From NCBI GenBank assembly GCA_020436085.1, contig JAGQYM010000016.1, forward strand, positions 1 through 64,000: a stretch of DNA of 64,000 nt. Direction: 5' to 3'. The notes under the pieces are model-generated. The model was given only the letters and a program-made list of their open reading frames with translations. It made no database searches and had not been told where the DNA came from. Position 1 is the first letter of the stretch; each line of letters opens with the position of its first letter. A program made the translations under genes and the position numbers. Below are positions 8,155-16,416 of this stretch, in pieces. This DNA comes from Cyclobacteriaceae bacterium. GTDB lineage: Bacteria > Bacteroidota > Bacteroidia > Cytophagales > Cyclobacteriaceae.

Positions 8155-9843
8155 ATGTACCCTCGTTACTATTTTTTGGGGTCCGTTAGGTGGCTGATTT
8201 TTTTACTTCTGGCGCTTGTCTCCGGTGGTATCGCAGCTCAAACTTGCGATTGTCCACCTGCAAACGCTTGCGGTGTTTGTACAGGGGGATTAACTGAATT
8301 AACCTTTAAATACTCAGGTGCTTCTTCGGCATCTGTCACGATCGAAGACAATTCAGGAATTTTCTTTTCCAGCACGCTTACACCGAATGAAGAGTTTTCA
8401 ATAAGTGGCTCTCTGCCAAATGGAAGATTTCAGGGCCCATCAATTACAATCAAAATCGCGGCTGTTACCAACGTTGTGATAAGCGCCAATTGTTCCAGTT
8501 CTGTATTTGCTGGTGAGACTTACGGAAGTTTTAAGGTCATTGCCGGGGCAAGTCTGGGTGGTGGTGTACTTTGCTGCGCGCCAACAGCCACTGAATCTGT
8601 ACCCCCGGTGATATCAAATTGTCCGGGAGACATTAATGAAGTGCTTGGAGCATCTCTTTGTACTAAGGGTGTAAGTTGGACTGTGCCATCAGCTACAGAT
8701 AATTGCGGGCTTGCAAGTTTTACCTCCAATCACAATCCAGGTGAACAATTTCCAGCAGGTGTGACAGTGGTGACATATACTGCCACTGATAATTATGGAA
8801 ACATAGCAACGTGTTCATTTAATGTCGTTGTATCTGACAATGAGCAGCCAAAATTTACATCCTGTCCGGAAAATATTACCATAACCTCAGGCACAACCTG
8901 CAATGCATTGGCCACATGGAATGCTCCTTTAGCTACAGATAACTGTGGTCTCGCAAGTGTTACATCCAGCCATGTATCCGGAGAACAGTTTCCTTTGGGT
9001 ACCACAACTGTGACCTACACCGCGACCGATGTTAATGGTAATGTTTCGACTTGCTCGTTTAATGTAATCGTGGCAGATCAAGAGGCACCAAAATTTGTTT
9101 CGTGTCCTGCTGACGTAGTAGTATCTGCAGAAGCGGGCTGCGAGACCGTTGCGTCATGGACGGTGCCAACGGCTACAGACAATTGTTCCCTCAGTAATGT
9201 GACCAGTAATTTTACGCCTGGATCCAATTTTCCAATTGGCACAACCGAGGTGATTTACACAGCTTCAGACGTGGCCGGCAATACAAGTAGGTGTTCATTC
9301 TTAGTCGTGGTCAATTCCAATGTTGTTCCCGTCTTTTCAAATTGCCCAAATGATATTACCATTCAATCTGAGTCACTTACTCAACCTATAGTTTCATGGA
9401 TACCGCCAACCGCCACATCATCATGTGGTGACCTTACATTGGAAAGTAATTTTTCGCCAGGTGATAATTTTCCTGTAGGTGAGACTTTGGTTGTCTACAA
9501 TGCAAAACAGGGTAGTAAAAACGTACAGTGTTCATTCCGGGTGACGGTGACATCATCAGAAATTGGATTGGTCATTAGTAAAGTGCTGACGCCTGATGGT
9601 GACGGTACCAATGACACATGGCGTGTGGAGAATATTGATCAGTATAGCAGCTTGGTGCGGATAGTAGATCGGTGGGGTGGATTGATTTACGAGGCGGAAA
9701 ATTATAACAACAGTAGCGTGTGCTGGGATGGCACATCAAAATCAGGAAGTAGGGCGCCAACAGGTACTTACTTCTATGTAATGAAGGTGCAGCGAGCTGG
9801 TGTGACAGAGGAATATAAAGGATTCATTGAACTAATCCGATAA
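8155..9843 (+). CDS. Multi-HYR surface protein with type B T9SS C-terminal domain
   Basis: The protein has 562 residues. A signal peptide (1-29, ending IAAQ) precedes a Cys-rich N-terminal domain (30-145, CDCPP and CGVCTGG). Four HYR (hyalin-type) repeats follow at about 148-468, each with the pattern CPxDI, ATDNC, FPxGTT, TYTATD and CSFxV; the fourth has lost ATDNC. The last 91 residues (from 472: VLTPDGDGTND, DRWGG, WDG, PTGTYFYV) are the gliding-motility-type (type B) C-terminal sorting domain recognised by the type IX secretion system. The protein should be exported across the outer membrane and act at the surface or be released, plausibly as an adhesin. It heads a four-gene operon whose next gene encodes a PorP/SprF partner. 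Confidence 0.9.
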   Translation: MYPRYYFLGSVRWLIFLLLALVSGGIAAQTCDCPPANACGVCTGGLTELTFKYSGASSASVTIEDNSGIFFSSTLTPNEEFSISGSLPNGRFQGPSITIKIAAVTNVVISANCSSSVFAGETYGSFKVIAGASLGGGVLCCAPTATESVPPVISNCPGDINEVLGASLCTKGVSWTVPSATDNCGLASFTSNHNPGEQFPAGVTVVTYTATDNYGNIATCSFNVVVSDNEQPKFTSCPENITITSGTTCNALATWNAPLATDNCGLASVTSSHVSGEQFPLGTTTVTYTATDVNGNVSTCSFNVIVADQEAPKFVSCPADVVVSAEAGCETVASWTVPTATDNCSLSNVTSNFTPGSNFPIGTTEVIYTASDVAGNTSRCSFLVVVNSNVVPVFSNCPNDITIQSESLTQPIVSWIPPTATSSCGDLTLESNFSPGDNFPVGETLVVYNAKQGSKNVQCSFRVTVTSSEIGLVISKVLTPDGDGTNDTWRVENIDQYSSLVRIVDRWGGLIYEAENYNNSSVCWDGTSKSGSRAPTGTYFYVMKVQRAGVTEEYKGFIELIR

Positions 9844-9869
9844 GAGTGGTGCGGTTTGTCTATGGCTTT

Positions 9870-10775
9870 ATGAAAATGGGATTGGTGTTGACGTTCTTCG
9901 TTGCGGCTAACCCATTGCATGGGCAGCAGAACCCGCAGTTCACTCAATATATGTTTAATCCGCTCGGTATCAACCCCGGCTACTCCGGTCTGGATGGTGC
10001 ATTGAGTCTGACTTTTTTAAACCGCCAGCAATGGTCGGGTATTCCCAATGCACCAACTACACAGGCACTGACAGTACATGCTTTGTCAAAAAGAAAAAGA
10101 CTTGGTGTGGGAATCAATCTGGTAAATGATAAAGTTGGTATTCATCAAAACCAATTTGTTCAAGGTAACGCCTCATACCATTTACAAACAGGACAACACT
10201 CTACATTGTCGATGGGTATGCTTGCAGGCATCAATATGAGACGATCTGATTATGCCTCAATTCTCTCGGGAAATGTGACGGATCCACTTGTTGCCAATGC
10301 CAGCGTTTCTAAAAATTTTATGGATCTTGGTGTTGGATTTTACTTCAAGTCAAGGCGATTTGAGACCGGTCTTTCAGCACCATCGTTGCTGCCCAAAAAC
10401 TTATCAGTGGGTGATTCACTCAAAGTTGATTTTGCTACAACTAATATCTTTTTATTCGGAAAGTATCGATTTCCGCTCGGACTGAATTTTGAAGCTGAAC
10501 CAAGTGCTCTTGTTAAGTACTTACAAGGAGTACCAATCTCATTTGACACCAACATTACCCTAATTTATAAGTCAGTTCTCGCCTTGGGCGCCTCATATAG
10601 AAAAGGAGAGTCTATTGCTGGATTGATCAAGGCGGATGTTACGTCTCAGTTTGCTGCGGGATATTCCTATGACTATCCCGTTGGCAAAGTGTCCGGCTTT
10701 GGTACCGGATCGCATGAGATCATGGTTAAATACAAGTTTGTGTATGCATCTTCGCGGGTGTCATCGCCCCGATAG
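9870..10775 (+). CDS. PorP/SprF family T9SS outer-membrane protein
   Basis: From the ATG at 9870 the protein has 301 residues: a signal peptide (MKMGLVLTFFVAANPLHGQ) followed by the family hallmark QNPQFTQYMFNPLGINPGYSG and SLTFLNRQQW, then a beta-barrel body. PorP/SprF proteins are outer-membrane partners of T9SS; in Flavobacterium johnsoniae SprF is needed for secretion of the type B substrate SprB. A GTG at 9846, 2 nt after the adhesin stop, could open the frame earlier but would put charged and aromatic residues before the signal peptide. Adjacency to a type B substrate suggests it serves that protein specifically. Confidence 0.9.
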   Translation: MKMGLVLTFFVAANPLHGQQNPQFTQYMFNPLGINPGYSGLDGALSLTFLNRQQWSGIPNAPTTQALTVHALSKRKRLGVGINLVNDKVGIHQNQFVQGNASYHLQTGQHSTLSMGMLAGINMRRSDYASILSGNVTDPLVANASVSKNFMDLGVGFYFKSRRFETGLSAPSLLPKNLSVGDSLKVDFATTNIFLFGKYRFPLGLNFEAEPSALVKYLQGVPISFDTNITLIYKSVLALGASYRKGESIAGLIKADVTSQFAAGYSYDYPVGKVSGFGTGSHEIMVKYKFVYASSRVSSPR

Positions 10776-10781
10776 CTAATT

Positions 10782-12398
10782 ATGAAGTGGAGCGTCACCA
10801 TAGGAATAGGGCTTATTAGCTTTTCTGGTTTCAGTCAGGAGAACGTTTTTGGTCTTTTCAAAAGTGATGCGTCTTTAGCGATGTCAGCCTATAATGACAA
10901 GAATTACGCGGAGGCGATACAATTGTTTAATGATGTGCTTGCCAAAACACCTGGTGATAAAAGAGCACACCTTCACCTCGCTCGCTCATTTTATGCACTC
11001 AAAGAATATGATAAGGCCGTTGAGTCCTATAGGCGTTCGTCATCTGATCTGGCACAGTTTGGCTACGATGACTTGTTTGCCTTGGCGGAGTCTTTTGCTA
11101 GTACTCAAAATTACTTGCGCGCGGGTGAATACTACCGTGAATGTCTTAAAGTCAAGCCTGGAGATCGGTTGCTGATGAAAAAAATCTGGCAGGTAGAAAA
11201 TATTCAAAACCTGTTTGAAGATTCGGCTCATTACACGTTGGAACCAATTTCAATCAATTCAAATACTGGCGAGCTTGCAGCTCTTCCATATCAGAATGGG
11301 ATAGCTTTCATTTCTAACAAAGATCAGGTTGAACTTATCGAAAAAAAGAATGCAATGACCGGTGCATCTTTTTATAAGTTATATCGTGCCAACTCATCCT
11401 ATGATACAATTGCTGGTGAAGTCTATAGAACATTCGATGGTGTTGAGCAATTGACAGGACTGGAGTCCAAATGGCAGTCCGGATCAATATCTTTTTTTGA
11501 TAATGAAACTAAAGCTGTCTTCGCAACAAGCTCATCTAAAGCATCGGCAGGAGGGACCCGGCATCTTCAACTTGTTTTTGCGGAGAAGAAAAATACTCAT
11601 TGGAAAGTGTCAGAATCATTTCCGTACAATAGCAGTGAGTATTCGAATACCGATCCAACGATAAACGAGAATGGAACCATACTTTACTTTAGCAGCGACA
11701 TGAAGAATGGTTTTGGAGGAAAAGACATTTACAAATCTGAAAAAGTCAACGGCAAATGGACGCCACCTGAAAATTTGGGAGAAAGGATCAATACTCGTTA
11801 TGATGAAGTGTTTCCATTTCTTCACAACTCTAACGCTTTGTATTTTTCTTCAAATGGATTAGCTGGTCTCGGTGGTCTAGATGTTTTTAAAGCAGTAATA
11901 TACCCAGATGGGATTGATGATCCTGTAAATATTGGATTCCCTGTTAACTCAAGCTGGGACGACTTTGCCATTTATATAGATTCGTTAAGTGAAAGCGGAT
12001 TTGTGTCTTCCAACAGGGCCAATGGCGGGTACGATGATGACATTTACGCCCTCTCGATGGATTTACAAACGTATCCTGTTACTGTTGCTGGAACGATCAA
12101 GCTGAAAGAACATACCTGGAGTGATTCGAGTGATCTGAAGCCGATGCCTCACGCGAGACTTACACTGGTTGATACTTATAGATCCGCGTCCGTATATGAG
12201 GGAACTACCGATCGTGACGGTAATTTTTCTGTTGTAATACCCTATTTCAGCAAGTACATTCTTCGAATTGAGGGTTTGGAAAATGACGAGCACTTGGCTG
12301 TAATGGAGATACCAAAAGAACGAAAGGAATCCAGTGACTACCAGATTGTGGTGGTCAGTGATCTGTTCAAAGGGCACCAAAAAGATGATCCGAAATGA
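10782..12398 (+). CDS. TPR / PD40 propeller / CarboxypepD_reg-like protein (PorE-like without OmpA domain)
   Basis: The protein has 538 residues. A signal peptide (1-19, ending GFSQ) precedes TPR helices (about 30-150, AYNDKNYAEAIQLF, ALKEYDKAVESY). WD40-like PD40 blades follow at about 280-420 (ILYFSSD..GFGGKDIY, ALYFSSNGLAGLGGLDVF). A carboxypeptidase-regulatory-like beta sandwich lies near 430-500 (HARLTLVD, TTDRDGNFSVVIPY). This order matches T9SS components of the PorE type, but those end in an OmpA peptidoglycan-binding domain and this one stops short of it. It is 6 bp after the SprF-like gene and its stop overlaps the next ATG as ATGA. A periplasmic scaffolding role with the SprF-like barrel is inferred. 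Confidence 0.82.
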   Translation: MKWSVTIGIGLISFSGFSQENVFGLFKSDASLAMSAYNDKNYAEAIQLFNDVLAKTPGDKRAHLHLARSFYALKEYDKAVESYRRSSSDLAQFGYDDLFALAESFASTQNYLRAGEYYRECLKVKPGDRLLMKKIWQVENIQNLFEDSAHYTLEPISINSNTGELAALPYQNGIAFISNKDQVELIEKKNAMTGASFYKLYRANSSYDTIAGEVYRTFDGVEQLTGLESKWQSGSISFFDNETKAVFATSSSKASAGGTRHLQLVFAEKKNTHWKVSESFPYNSSEYSNTDPTINENGTILYFSSDMKNGFGGKDIYKSEKVNGKWTPPENLGERINTRYDEVFPFLHNSNALYFSSNGLAGLGGLDVFKAVIYPDGIDDPVNIGFPVNSSWDDFAIYIDSLSESGFVSSNRANGGYDDDIYALSMDLQTYPVTVAGTIKLKEHTWSDSSDLKPMPHARLTLVDTYRSASVYEGTTDRDGNFSVVIPYFSKYILRIEGLENDEHLAVMEIPKERKESSDYQIVVVSDLFKGHQKDDPK

Positions 12399-14410
12399 AG
12401 GGGAGGGTGTTATCTTATGGGTGTCAAAAAATGCTAAGTCTTGGTCTTTTGATCTTGGCTATTTCAACTGCCTTCTGTCAGAATAGGCAGTTGGTGCAGA
12501 TTAGAGTATCGGGTGAAGATTTAAAGCCTATTCCCGGGTTAGCACTGTCCGTCAATAGCGGTGAGTACATTTCACTGGATAAAAAAGGCATTGCCTTCAT
12601 TGAGTTAGGTGACAACGACCTTCCTGTCAAAAATATCAAAGTACAGGACAGTAGTCTTGAGCCAGCTTCATGGAACTACAGCAAAGGAGTGTTGGAAGTG
12701 ATTGTTAGAAAGAAGAGCTATCAGTTGGTAAGCCTTATCGTCCAGTACCAGGATGGCAAGCCAGCTACATCTGTTCGCGTTACATATCAAGGACAAAGGG
12801 AGATACAAGTTTCGTCTGATAATCTGGGGAGAATTGAGTTACCACTACCGCTGAACGAAAGTGTGTCTGCAAAGACTCAGTTTACCGTTGAAGGTCATCG
12901 CATACTGGAGCTGCTGAATGGAGATATTCAACGATTAATTATTGAAGCAATTCCGAGGGAATTAACCACTACCCAAACACAAACAGCGGCAAGCAGTTCT
13001 GTAAAACTTGATGCACGATCACTTGACAACGTAAAATCTCTTTCAGAATTATTTAGCTCAATCGGGGAGTACACCCAGCTATCTGAAAATGACAAGCGAC
13101 AACTGGACGACAAGTTTGCTCAGCTGTTTGCTGAGGTAAAAGATTCGATCGTGCAGCGTCAAACCTACCTCGATAGAATATCAAACACTTCTGTTGTTAA
13201 TGAGGATATCAAGAACCTCCTAAATCAAGTAGGCAGTGAGGATCGTTTGCTCCAACAGCAACGTGAGGAATTCAACAATAAGATAGCGGTAATTGAGAGC
13301 AAACTGAATTCTGGCTTTTCAACGCTTAGCCAAGCTGAGCGCAAGGGCTTACTTGATGACTTGAACGCATTGGAATCGTTGCTGTCGGAAAACGAAAGTC
13401 GCTTTTTTGAGAATCACAACGACTATCGCCAAATCATTAACGGACTAAAAGAAAAATATTTTGATGTAGAGCGACTAGAAAATCAGTTATCAGAAAGTGA
13501 GTCGAAACGCCTGCAAGAGCAGGAGCTGTTTAGGGAACAGATGTTGATTGCAGCCGGAGTACTTGCGTTCCTCAGTGCCGTTGCATTGCTACTGGTTTAT
13601 TTTAGCAACAGACTCCGAAAACAAAAGAAGCAGCTAATTAAGGCCAACAACGAGGTGATTCAAATGAATGAAAACCTTGAGGAGATGGTAAATCAGCGAA
13701 CCACCATGTTGAGGGAAGCAAACGAAGAACTGGATACTTTTTTGTATCGTGCCTCACACGATTTACGTTCACCACTTTGTTCCATTAAAGGTTTGGTAAA
13801 CATCTCACCGTACCTCACAAAGGATGAACTCATCGATAAAGTGGGCGACACCATGCATAACATGGATCGTCTACTTGAGAAACTTGAGATGGTGAGTGAG
13901 ATAGCTGGTTCAGAACACCACGCAAGGGTGAAATTGATTGATATTATAAAGAAGGTAGAGTACCGCTTTAGTGACTTTATTCTCAGATATAACGAACTTT
14001 TCGTCATCGACTGTCCAACAGATCTCGAGATCATTTCAGATGGGAATTTATTGGAGTCAATAATTAACAATCTGGTTGAAAATGCCGTATACTTTGGTGC
14101 TGTAGAAAACAGAGAACGTCCTGTTGTCAGAGTGAGTGCCTCATTTAAAGATCAAAATTTGATACTCAGCGTTTATGATAATGGAGTTGGTATTGACCGG
14201 GAGGTTCGGGATCGAATCTATAATATGTTCTTCAAAGGACATATTAAATCTCGGGGCCATGGTCTCGGATTATATATCGTAAACAAAGCTGTTCAAGCAT
14301 TGAATGGTAATATAGTCTTCGAAACACAACCTCTCCAGTATACCCTCTTCCTGGTTACTATTCCTGTCAAACAAGCTGTTCAGCAGCCACATATGGCAGT
14401 AGCCTCCTAG
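12395..14410 (+). CDS. Membrane sensor histidine kinase with periplasmic beta-sandwich and coiled-coil region
   Basis: The protein has 671 residues. A signal-like segment (13-28) leads to two carboxypeptidase-regulatory-like modules (about 31-105 and 108-190), then a long helical coiled coil (205-380), one transmembrane helix (385-404), a second coiled coil (405-445) and a kinase core. His455 in ASHDLRSP is the phospho-acceptor; Asn563 in NLVENA, DNGVGID and GHGLGLYIV are the ATP-binding boxes. No receiver domain and no adjacent response regulator are present. Translation is coupled to the preceding TPR/PD40 gene by an ATGA overlap, so the kinase is built into a T9SS substrate/SprF operon and may report secretion or surface state. 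The phosphorylation target is unknown. Confidence 0.88.
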   Translation: MKGRVLSYGCQKMLSLGLLILAISTAFCQNRQLVQIRVSGEDLKPIPGLALSVNSGEYISLDKKGIAFIELGDNDLPVKNIKVQDSSLEPASWNYSKGVLEVIVRKKSYQLVSLIVQYQDGKPATSVRVTYQGQREIQVSSDNLGRIELPLPLNESVSAKTQFTVEGHRILELLNGDIQRLIIEAIPRELTTTQTQTAASSSVKLDARSLDNVKSLSELFSSIGEYTQLSENDKRQLDDKFAQLFAEVKDSIVQRQTYLDRISNTSVVNEDIKNLLNQVGSEDRLLQQQREEFNNKIAVIESKLNSGFSTLSQAERKGLLDDLNALESLLSENESRFFENHNDYRQIINGLKEKYFDVERLENQLSESESKRLQEQELFREQMLIAAGVLAFLSAVALLLVYFSNRLRKQKKQLIKANNEVIQMNENLEEMVNQRTTMLREANEELDTFLYRASHDLRSPLCSIKGLVNISPYLTKDELIDKVGDTMHNMDRLLEKLEMVSEIAGSEHHARVKLIDIIKKVEYRFSDFILRYNELFVIDCPTDLEIISDGNLLESIINNLVENAVYFGAVENRERPVVRVSASFKDQNLILSVYDNGVGIDREVRDRIYNMFFKGHIKSRGHGLGLYIVNKAVQALNGNIVFETQPLQYTLFLVTIPVKQAVQQPHMAVAS

Positions 14411-14493
14411 CGCGCGAAATATCTGCTGACTTTCCTCCTTGAAACGCGTATATTTATTCCAATAGCAATTCAATAAATCAAAATTTAATTGAA

Positions 14494-15381
14494 ATGAAGG
14501 ACATACGTAAGGAGGACCTTAATCAGGAGGTATTTGACCTGTACGACAAATACGCTCACAACTTATTAGACAGAAGACAATTCGTTGATCGATTGTCGAA
14601 GCATGCTGTGGGTGGCATCACAGTGGCCGCACTACTCGCTTATCTTATGCCAAGGTACGCTGAAGCACAGCAGGTGCGAATGCAAGACGATAGATTAAAC
14701 TCAGAGTACAAGGAATACGATTCTCCAAAGGGAGCTGGTAAAATGAGAGGGCTACTCACCCGACCCGTTGGAAACAAGAAAAAATTGCCCGGTATCGTTG
14801 TTGTTCATGAAAATCGGGGTCTCAATCCACATATTGAAGACGTTGCGCGACGGGCCGGTTTGGAGAACTTCATCGCTTTTGCGCCTGACGCATTGTATCC
14901 ACTGGGTGGCTATCCTGGTAATGATGACGATGGTAGAACGATGCAGCAAAAGCGAGACCGTAACGAGATGTTGGAAGACTTCATTGCAGCGTATGACTTT
15001 CTAAAAAGTCATGCTGAATGTAGCGGAGAAATAGGCGTGGTTGGATTTTGCTATGGTGGTTCTGTGTCCAATTCGATGGCTGTTCGTATTCCCACTTTGA
15101 AGGCTGCCGTACCATTCTACGGAGGTCAACCAGCTACTGAAGATGTGCCAAAGATCAAGGCTCCTTTGATGCTGCATTATGCCGGCCTTGACACAAGAGT
15201 GAACGAAGGTTGGCCAGCCTACGAAGAAGCACTGAAGGCGAACAAAAAGGAATACACAGCCTACATCTATCCGGATGTCAATCACGGTTTTCACAATGAC
15301 ACCACACCGAGGTATGATGAGGCCGCTGCCAAACTTGCATGGAGTAGAACCATCGACTTCTTCAATAAGAAACTTAGGTAA
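14494..15381 (+). CDS. Exported dienelactone hydrolase family protein
   Basis: This 295-residue alpha/beta hydrolase has a Cys-Asp-His triad: Cys186 in GFCYGGS, Asp233 in YAGLDTRVN and His264 in NHGFHND. The N-terminus has a short acidic stretch and then a Tat-like signal ([10 protein letters not shown] followed by [15 protein letters not shown]), indicating export through the Tat pathway or anchoring. Classical dienelactone hydrolases cleave lactone intermediates of aromatic degradation, but exported relatives have unknown substrates. It is preceded by an 83-bp gap after the kinase operon, and the topoisomerase gene follows after 6 bp, so the two are probably co-transcribed although no functional link is evident. 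Confidence 0.87.
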   Translation: MKDIRKEDLNQEVFDLYDKYAHNLLDRRQFVDRLSKHAVGGITVAALLAYLMPRYAEAQQVRMQDDRLNSEYKEYDSPKGAGKMRGLLTRPVGNKKKLPGIVVVHENRGLNPHIEDVARRAGLENFIAFAPDALYPLGGYPGNDDDGRTMQQKRDRNEMLEDFIAAYDFLKSHAECSGEIGVVGFCYGGSVSNSMAVRIPTLKAAVPFYGGQPATEDVPKIKAPLMLHYAGLDTRVNEGWPAYEEALKANKKEYTAYIYPDVNHGFHNDTTPRYDEAAAKLAWSRTIDFFNKKLR

Positions 15382-15387
15382 CCGACA

Positions 15388-16410
15388 ATGGCACAGCGCG
15401 GCATTTCTCGAAAAAGAAAGAAAGGAGGGAAGGTGCTGGTGTGGGACTACTTTGATTCAAAGGGAAAACTGATTACAAACGCTAAGATCAAGGAGCGTTG
15501 TAACAAGTTGGTACTTCCACCTGCCTGGCAAGACGTTTGGATATCCATTGATGCCAATGCACACCTGCAGGCAACGGGCGTAGACGCAAAGGGGCGACTT
15601 CAATATCGTTATCACGCTGCCTGGACTGCTGCACGCTCCGAAGAGAAGTTTGATGGGATGACCAGATTTGCAAAAACGCTTCCGCGAATCAGGAAGAAAG
15701 TTGACGCAGATTTGAAATTAGATGGCATGCCGCGAGACAAAGTAGTAGCACTGATTGTAAAGCTGATTGATCTTTATCACTTCAGGGTTGGCAATGATGA
15801 ATATGCTAAAAGTAATAAGTCGTACGGTCTTACTACTTTAAAGGAAGGTCACGTAACATTCGACTGGTCGAAATCGGCTGAGGGAGAATTGGACGCTGTC
15901 TTTGAGTTCGTTGGTAAATCTGGGAAGTTGTGGAAGCGAAGGATATGGGAAGATGAACTCGCTCTTTTGATCAAGGCTTCGGGAGAGGTAGGAGGTCTAA
16001 ACAAAAAGCAAGACTTGTTTAGATATGAGGATGACAAGGGTAACGATTATGATGTGAAATCAAACCACATCAATGAATATCTGGATTCGATTACAGCGAA
16101 GAACGAGCGGGTGACAGCGAAGGATTTCCGCACGTGGGCTGCTACGTGGAAAGCTGCGTCAAGGCTATCAAAGCAACTTGATCCCGATACCGCAACAGCA
16201 AGAAAAAGAGTTGCGAATGAGATCATCAAAACTGTAGCCGCGGATTTGGGCAACACGCCTACCGTATGTCGGTCTTCCTATATTCACCCGTCAATCCTAA
16301 CCGACTGGTCTGATGGCAAGTTCCGATCGAAATGGAACAAAGCATCTAAGACCAGAAAAGTTAATGGCTTATCCAAAGAAGAGACAGCAACACTCTTCTA
16401 TTTGAAATAA
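15388..16410 (+). CDS. DNA topoisomerase IB (poxvirus/bacterial type)
   Basis: The protein has 340 residues. It begins with a short Lys/Arg-rich tail and contains the N-terminal and catalytic domains of type IB topoisomerases. Expected catalytic residues are visible: Arg133 (HFRVGND), Lys177 (FVGKSGK), Arg248 (FRTW) and the nucleophile Tyr298 (SSYIHP). The SKYGLTTL-like segment (KSNKSYGLTTL, 141-151) is also typical. It relaxes supercoils by forming a 3'-phosphotyrosyl intermediate. The position of the fourth active-site residue (His in vaccinia) is occupied by Gly in LGNTP, as in bacterial homologues I know of. Bacterial copies are accessory to gyrase and Topo I. Confidence 0.92.
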   Translation: MAQRGISRKRKKGGKVLVWDYFDSKGKLITNAKIKERCNKLVLPPAWQDVWISIDANAHLQATGVDAKGRLQYRYHAAWTAARSEEKFDGMTRFAKTLPRIRKKVDADLKLDGMPRDKVVALIVKLIDLYHFRVGNDEYAKSNKSYGLTTLKEGHVTFDWSKSAEGELDAVFEFVGKSGKLWKRRIWEDELALLIKASGEVGGLNKKQDLFRYEDDKGNDYDVKSNHINEYLDSITAKNERVTAKDFRTWAATWKAASRLSKQLDPDTATARKRVANEIIKTVAADLGNTPTVCRSSYIHPSILTDWSDGKFRSKWNKASKTRKVNGLSKEETATLFYLK

Positions 16411-16416
16411 TTTTTA

